NCBI GenBank assembly: GCA_947569225.1
Contig: CANORX010000025.1
Location: forward strand, 1-9,589
DNA: 9,589 nt
Origin: an uncultured Clostridia bacterium
GTDB taxonomy: Bacteria; Bacillota_I; Bacilli_A; RF39; UBA660
Direction: 5' to 3'
The notes beneath the pieces were generated by a model. The model did no database searches, was not told where the DNA came from, and saw only the letters and a list, made by a program, of their open reading frames with translations. Below are positions 6,208 through 9,589 of the stretch, one piece after another. Position 1 is the first letter of the stretch, and each line of letters opens with the position of its first letter. The translations under genes were made by a program, and so were the position numbers.

Positions 6208-7109
6208 AAATTAAAAACATAATTAGCCATTATAACCAAAGTTATAGCAATAGAAATAATTAAAATAATAATTAAGATAGTAGAAACAACACTATTCTTT
6301 TTAACACTCTTTTCTAACTCATCAAAACCTTCAAAATCTTCTTTACCAAAAGTCATCGAATTAGTAAAAAATGTATTTTCTTCCTTTTTACTTTTAAGAT
6401 TTGTAAGTTGTTGAGTCTTCTCAAGCATTTCTAATTTAGTACTACTCTCTTTATCTTCTTGATTTTCTTCAATCACCTTATTAATTTCTTGCTTAATATC
6501 TCCTTTTTCTAGTTCTTTATTAATAGGCTCCATCCTATCTTCCTCATCTTCACCCATTAATTCCTCCAAAAGATTTACATCCCCTTTATGAATTGTTACA
6601 GTATTAATTAAATCTATCAAAGTTCTCTCATCTGTATTAAATTGCTCATTAAGATTATCTAAAAATTCTTCTTCTTTAGTATCATACATCTTAATTTTAT
6701 TTAAAATATCATACTCTGTATTTCTTAATTTCTTATGTCTTTCCCTATCATAATCTATTTCTCTTGATTTTTTTGCTCTCTCTAAAACAGAATTAATATC
6801 ATAATCTTTAACAACTTCATCTTTTTGAACTATTTTTTCTTCTTTAACTTCTTCTAATGATACACTTTTTCTAGTAGCCCTAGGTTGATCATTAATCTCA
6901 GTTATATATCTCTTAATCTTTTCCAAATCTATAGTATTACCACTATTTTCTATTACCTTAATATTATCATTATTTCGAACACGAGAAAGTTCGTTAGTCT
7001 TAATGTCTTGATATAAAGAATTATTTCTAGACACTCTACTACTAACGGGTTCATTTAAAGACTCATTTGTCTTCTCTTCAATTTTATACCTTTCCATTCT
7101 TGAGTTCAT
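6195..7109 (-). CDS. Tail-anchored, highly charged membrane protein, unknown function
   Basis: Not recognised. It has about 304 aa from the preferred ATG; the frame opens at an ATG four codons earlier (7121). The start at 7109 is preferred because GGTGA lies 5 nt upstream and a TATAAT (7128-7123) is almost on top of the 7121 ATG. The N-terminal ~100 residues are polar, rich in Arg, Asn and Glu, and likely disordered. A central helical block follows (VLERAKKSREIDYDRERHKK, then NTEYDILNKIKMYDTKEEEF and DERTLIDLINTV), then a strongly acidic Glu/Asp/Lys stretch. One membrane segment sits at the very C-terminus (VVSTILIIILIISIAITLV). With no N-terminal signal, most of the protein should face the cytoplasm. 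It lies between the small membrane-protein gene and yunB. Possible roles are scaffold, division or signalling, but nothing in the sequence decides. Confidence 0.8.
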   Translation of the reverse strand: MNSRMERYKIEEKTNESLNEPVSSRVSRNNSLYQDIKTNELSRVRNNDNIKVIENSGNTIDLEKIKRYITEINDQPRATRKSVSLEEVKEEKIVQKDEVVKDYDINSVLERAKKSREIDYDRERHKKLRNTEYDILNKIKMYDTKEEEFLDNLNEQFNTDERTLIDLINTVTIHKGDVNLLEELMGEDEEDRMEPINKELEKGDIKQEINKVIEENQEDKESSTKLEMLEKTQQLTNLKSKKEENTFFTNSMTFGKEDFEGFDELEKSVKKNSVVSTILIIILIISIAITLVIMANYVFNLGLF

Positions 7110-7191
7110 ATTATTCACCATTATTATAATAACATATTAGAATAATTTTTTAAATAGAAAAAAGAAACTTCATGATAAAATTATAAAATAA

Positions 7192-7548
7192 TTATTTATC
7201 TTCACTAGTTCTATCTTGTTTCCAAAAAGGACCAAACTCTCTACCCCTAAAACTTTCTCTATCATATTTAAATACTTTATAACCTACACCAGTACAAATA
7301 TCTACAGTTCCATCATCATATTTAGTTGTCTCCTTTTTAATACAAAACATAGGTTCCTTATTCATTTTAAAATTCACATAATCCCAACCTATAGCTACCA
7401 AAAACAAAAGTAAAACTATCCACAAAAGAATACCAATAATCTTTGAAAATAAAGATTTCTCCTTTAAAGACTTCCTAGTTTTCTTATCCATAAAACCACC
7501 AAAATCATCGTTTAAATTATTTTCACTATTCAGTTCTATTTCCTCCAT
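7192..7548 (-). CDS. Small single-pass membrane protein with exported Cys pair
   Basis: Not recognised. It has 118 aa if started at the ATG of MEEIELN. The frame runs upstream to a GTG at 7602, and a later ATG (7491, MDKKTRK) has GGTGG 4 nt ahead, which would give 99 aa; no option has an ideal ribosome site. The N-terminal part is acidic then basic (KKTRKSLKEK). One membrane segment lies at about residues 36-55 (IIGILLWIVLLLFLVAIGW). A C-terminal domain of about 60 residues follows (PMFCIKKETTKYDDGTVDIC, then GYKVFKYDRESFRGREFGPF). By the positive-inside rule the C-terminal domain is outside, where the two Cys, 16 residues apart, could form a disulfide. The GYKVFKY motif looks like a small exported domain found in hypothetical proteins of Firmicutes. 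It is divergent from the ferredoxin gene. Confidence 0.7.
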   Translation of the reverse strand: MEEIELNSENNLNDDFGGFMDKKTRKSLKEKSLFSKIIGILLWIVLLLFLVAIGWDYVNFKMNKEPMFCIKKETTKYDDGTVDICTGVGYKVFKYDRESFRGREFGPFWKQDRTSEDK

Positions 7549-7632
7549 AAATAGTTTACCAAATCTGTAACAAAAAGTCTTTAAATTTAACAAAATTAAC
7601 ACTAAACAATAAATAAAAAATTCAACTTAAAA

Positions 7633-7661
7633 TTGATTTTCTAACAAATATAACATATAAT
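7633..7661 (+). promoter_or_regulatory. Promoter of the ferredoxin gene
   Basis: TTGATT (7633-7638), 17-nt spacer, perfect TATAAT (7656-7661). The predicted start is near 7668, leaving a leader of about 14 nt that contains AAGGAGG (7671-7677). This is the only plus-strand promoter with a gene behind it in the window. Confidence 0.8.
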
Positions 7662-7682
7662 CATAATAACAAGGAGGAATTT

Positions 7683-7880
7683 ATGGAAAAAATAGTTATT
7701 AATAAAGAAGCATGTATAGGTTGTGGACTATGTGTTAATAATCTTCCAGAATATTTAGTTTTTGACGAAATGGGACATGCTGAATCTGTTGGAAAAGAAC
7801 TTAAACCTGAAGATAAAAACTTAGCACTAGAAAGTGTAGACAATTGTCCAGTACAAGCTGTATTAATCGAAGAAGAATAG
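7683..7880 (+). CDS. fer: Ferredoxin, single [4Fe-4S] cluster
   Basis: A small soluble electron carrier of 65 aa. The cluster ligands are C11-I-G-C14-G-L-C17 and the distant C55-P, the pattern of monocluster Bacillus-type ferredoxins, where the second Cys motif is replaced. Acidic residues dominate and the C-terminus is EEE, as usual for a carrier that docks to basic partners. At 65 aa it is slightly shorter than the roughly 80-aa Bacillus Fer but complete. The start is secure: AAGGAGG 5 nt upstream and a good promoter. It is the only plus-strand gene, divergent from a membrane-protein gene and convergent with rluB, with a terminator shared between the two. The redox partner is not encoded here. 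Confidence 0.93.
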   Translation: MEKIVINKEACIGCGLCVNNLPEYLVFDEMGHAESVGKELKPEDKNLALESVDNCPVQAVLIEEE

Positions 7881-7920
7881 TTAAAAAAAACAAATTGACA
7901 TTATTGTTAATTTGTTTTTA
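7881..7920. terminator. Bidirectional terminator between ferredoxin and rluB
   Basis: AAAAACAAATT (7886-7896) pairs with AATTTGTTTTT (7909-7919); the stem extends inward through GACA / TGTT to loop TTAT. It gives a U-tract on both strands. It lies just after the ferredoxin stop, and its outer end falls in the TAA stop of rluB. Confidence 0.8.
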
Positions 7921-8628
7921 TTTCAAGCTATATAATTGTTTTACTTCTTTAGTTGATAATTTTCTATATTCACCACTTTTTAATCCAGATAAATCTAAAA
8001 AAGCATACCTTTCTCTTTTTAACTTTAAAACATCATAACCTAATAAATTAAACATATCCTTTACCTGATGATTTCTTCCTTCAGTAATAATAGCCCTAAC
8101 ATAACTAACATTTGATTTCTTATCATATTTCTTCATTTTAAAATACGCTTTCTTTGTCTTAACACCATTAAGAATAACTCCATTACTTAATTTTAAAGCA
8201 TCATCCTTACTAAAAAAACCTCTAACTTTAGCAACATACTCCTTTTCCACATCTCTACTAGGATGCGTTAGTACATTAGAAAGTTCTCCATCATTAGTTA
8301 AAAGAATTAAACCAGTAGTATCGTAATCAAGTCTACCCACAGGATATATTCTAGTCTCTGTTTTTATTAAATCTATAACAGTTTCTCGTCCTTTATCATC
8401 TGTAACAGAACTAATAACACCTCTTGGCTTATATAAAAGATAATATTCCTTTAATTCACTTTTCAAAACTTGGCCATTTACAATAACCACATCATTACCA
8501 CTTACCTTAGTTCCAAGCTCACGAACCACCTTACCATTAACTATTACCTTACCCGATAAAATCAAATCTTCAGCTTTTCTCCTACTAGTAACACCACAAT
8601 TACTTATAAACTTTTGTAATCTTTCCAT
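7918..8628 (-). CDS. rluB: 23S rRNA pseudouridine synthase, RluB family
   Basis: Pseudouridine synthase of the RsuA/RluB/RluE/RluF family, most like RluB, which modifies a uridine near the peptidyl-transferase region of 23S rRNA. It has 236 aa. An N-terminal S4 RNA-binding domain (about 1-50: RLQKFISNCGVTSRRKAEDL, VIVNGKVV) precedes the catalytic domain with motif I YKPRGVISS (66-74) and the active-site loop PVGRLDYDTTGLILLTNDG with catalytic Asp101. The C-terminal motif EGRNHQVKDMF has His and Lys-Asp where the usual form is EGRNRQVRRMF. The start at 8628 is an ATG; a TTG precedes it directly, but AAGGTGA sits 6 nt before the ATG. The length fits Bacillus RluB (about 230 aa). It has its own promoter after the carboxypeptidase gene. 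Confidence 0.93.
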   Translation of the reverse strand: MERLQKFISNCGVTSRRKAEDLILSGKVIVNGKVVRELGTKVSGNDVVIVNGQVLKSELKEYYLLYKPRGVISSVTDDKGRETVIDLIKTETRIYPVGRLDYDTTGLILLTNDGELSNVLTHPSRDVEKEYVAKVRGFFSKDDALKLSNGVILNGVKTKKAYFKMKKYDKKSNVSYVRAIITEGRNHQVKDMFNLLGYDVLKLKRERYAFLDLSGLKSGEYRKLSTKEVKQLYSLK

Positions 8629-8647
8629 CAAACTTCACCTTGTATAC

Positions 8648-8676
8648 ATTATAATTGATATTTAACATAAAAACAA
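8648..8676 (-). promoter_or_regulatory. Promoter of rluB
   Basis: Minus-strand TTGTTT (8676-8671), 17-nt spacer, perfect TATAAT (8653-8648). It begins 2 nt after the carboxypeptidase stop codon. The predicted leader is about 13 nt and holds AAGGTGAAG. Confidence 0.75.
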
Positions 8677-8678
8677 TT

Positions 8679-9589
8679 TTATTTCCAAAAGAAAAACCAA
8701 TTTTTTATTTTTTGCATCTTAGACTCATAAGATAAAGCATAAATATAAGCTTCACTTACAAACTCACCCTTTACATAAACTTTTGCACTACCAACAATAT
8801 CTCCAGAATTAACATTCTTTTTCTTCTTTAACTGAATATCTACATTTATCTTATCAAGTTCATTTTTATTTAACATAATATAAACATCATCTTTTATATA
8901 CAAATGATATTTCTTATAATAATCTTCCTTAATTCCAAAAGTATACTTGTCTAAAACTTTATATCTATCATACTCTTCAAAATATTGTTCATAGAGTTTC
9001 TTATGTGTTTGAAATCTATCTTTATCTTTCATAGTTACAATAACTAAATCTTCATAAGCCTTCTTAGCACTAGATGCCAAAATATAACCACTCTTATCTG
9101 TATAACCTGTTTTTCCACTAGTAGCAAACTTATAACTTGTTAGTAACTCATTCTTATTGTGCCATAAATGGGTCTCTTTATTAGAATCCAAAGTATATTT
9201 CTTAATACCTGTAATCTCCATGAATAGCTTATTTTTAGTAGCATATCTCATCAAAAGAGCCATATCATAAGCAGTAGAATAATTTTCTGTTTCATTATCT
9301 AATCCATGTGGATTTTTAAAATTAGTATTCTTCATTCCTATTTTACTTGCAAGCTCATTCATTTTATTAATAAAATCATCATACCCTAAAGTATTTGTTG
9401 CTATAACCATAGCGGCATCATTACCACTTCTTAACATCAAACCTACTAACAAATCATAAAGAGTCATACACTCACCTTCATCAATATAAATCATCGAGCC
9501 ATAAACCTCTTTAATCTCTTCACCTGCACAAATAATTTCTGTTGTATCATAATTCTCTAAAGCAACTAAAGCTGTCATAATTTTAGTTG
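8679..9589 (-). CDS. D-alanyl-D-alanine carboxypeptidase (PBP5/DacF-like), N-terminus cut by window edge
   Basis: A low-molecular-mass penicillin-binding protein that trims the terminal D-Ala from peptidoglycan stem peptides outside the membrane. The visible part begins at the window edge with TKIMTAL, the end of the S-x-T-K active-site box: the Lys is present and the Ser lies just outside. The other two motifs are intact: SGN in MLRSGNDAAM (residues 51-53 counted from the Met at 9578) and KTG in SGKTGYTDKSGY (156-158). A PBP5-type C-terminal beta domain follows, and the end (KMQKIKNWFFFWK) is an amphipathic basic/aromatic helix fitting membrane attachment. About 304 codons are seen; the missing N-terminus should hold a signal peptide and about 30-60 residues. 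Bacillus has DacA, DacB and DacF versions, and this fragment does not decide which. It lies directly upstream of rluB. Confidence 0.93.
   Translation of the reverse strand, partial: TKIMTALVALENYDTTEIICAGEEIKEVYGSMIYIDEGECMTLYDLLVGLMLRSGNDAAMVIATNTLGYDDFINKMNELASKIGMKNTNFKNPHGLDNETENYSTAYDMALLMRYATKNKLFMEITGIKKYTLDSNKETHLWHNKNELLTSYKFATSGKTGYTDKSGYILASSAKKAYEDLVIVTMKDKDRFQTHKKLYEQYFEEYDRYKVLDKYTFGIKEDYYKKYHLYIKDDVYIMLNKNELDKINVDIQLKKKKNVNSGDIVGSAKVYVKGEFVSEAYIYALSYESKMQKIKNWFFFWK

Noticed and set aside
7165..7194. AT-only hairpin after the small membrane-protein gene (GATAAA..ATTAT / ATAATTTTATC)
   Set aside because: It has a 2-nt bulge and no G-C core, and no U-tract follows directly, so it is too weak to call a terminator.
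7216..7413. Plus-strand frame opposite the small membrane protein
   Set aside because: Antisense shadow with no ribosome site or promoter.
7661..7843. Minus-strand frame opposite ferredoxin
   Set aside because: Shadow of a clear ferredoxin gene with intact cysteine ligands.
7844..8038. Plus-strand frame running from the ferredoxin end into rluB
   Set aside because: It crosses the bidirectional terminator and is antisense to rluB.

Overview
The window is a very AT-rich, low-GC Gram-positive segment. TGG encodes Trp and TGA acts as stop, so this is the standard bacterial code and not a TGA-reading mollicute. Cell-wall and sporulation genes are present: a D-Ala-D-Ala carboxypeptidase, a YunB homologue and a YutH/CotS-like protein. 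With YutD and DUF1292 proteins, these point to a Bacilli/Erysipelotrichia-like organism, possibly one of the uncultured gut lineages near the mollicutes. That placement is an inference from gene content. Apart from one ferredoxin gene, everything lies on the minus strand.

Layout, left to right. Positions 1-919 hold the N-terminal ~306 residues of a large serine recombinase, cut by the window edge, so a mobile element lies to the left. Directly upstream of the recombinase start is an imperfect inverted repeat (961-1011) with the look of a serine-integrase attachment site. Next come a small unrecognised protein gene, a hairpin plus terminator, and a tRNA-Val/tRNA-Thr operon with its own consensus promoter. 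Positions 1610-4072 hold an S1-domain RNA-binding protein, a YutH/CotS-family kinase-like protein, a Pro/Asn/Gln-rich coiled-coil protein, and a DUF1292 protein translationally coupled to it. Positions 4121-5345 form a three-gene unit: an unknown 137-aa protein, dCMP deaminase (ComEB type) and YutD. Positions 5397-7548 hold yunB, a tail-anchored charged protein and a small single-pass membrane protein. A divergent intergenic region then leads to a plus-strand ferredoxin, which converges on rluB (pseudouridine synthase) over a shared bidirectional terminator. The right edge carries a truncated DacB/DacF/PBP5-type carboxypeptidase; its SxxK serine is just beyond the window.

How the genes relate. 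The chromosomal part mixes housekeeping functions (tRNAs, rRNA modification, dCMP deamination, electron transfer) with spore-related functions (YunB, YutH-like, possibly the carboxypeptidase). The order yunB - yutD - yutH echoes the yut/yun region of Bacillus, with other genes inserted. Transcription units are short and tightly packed. Recognisable TATAAT boxes sit very close to start codons, implying leaders of about 10-15 nt. Several intrinsic terminators overlap the stop codon of the gene they end. No CRISPR array, insertion sequence or rRNA is visible. The least explained items are the att-like repeat and the four proteins with no recognised function (275, about 304, 137 and about 118 aa).
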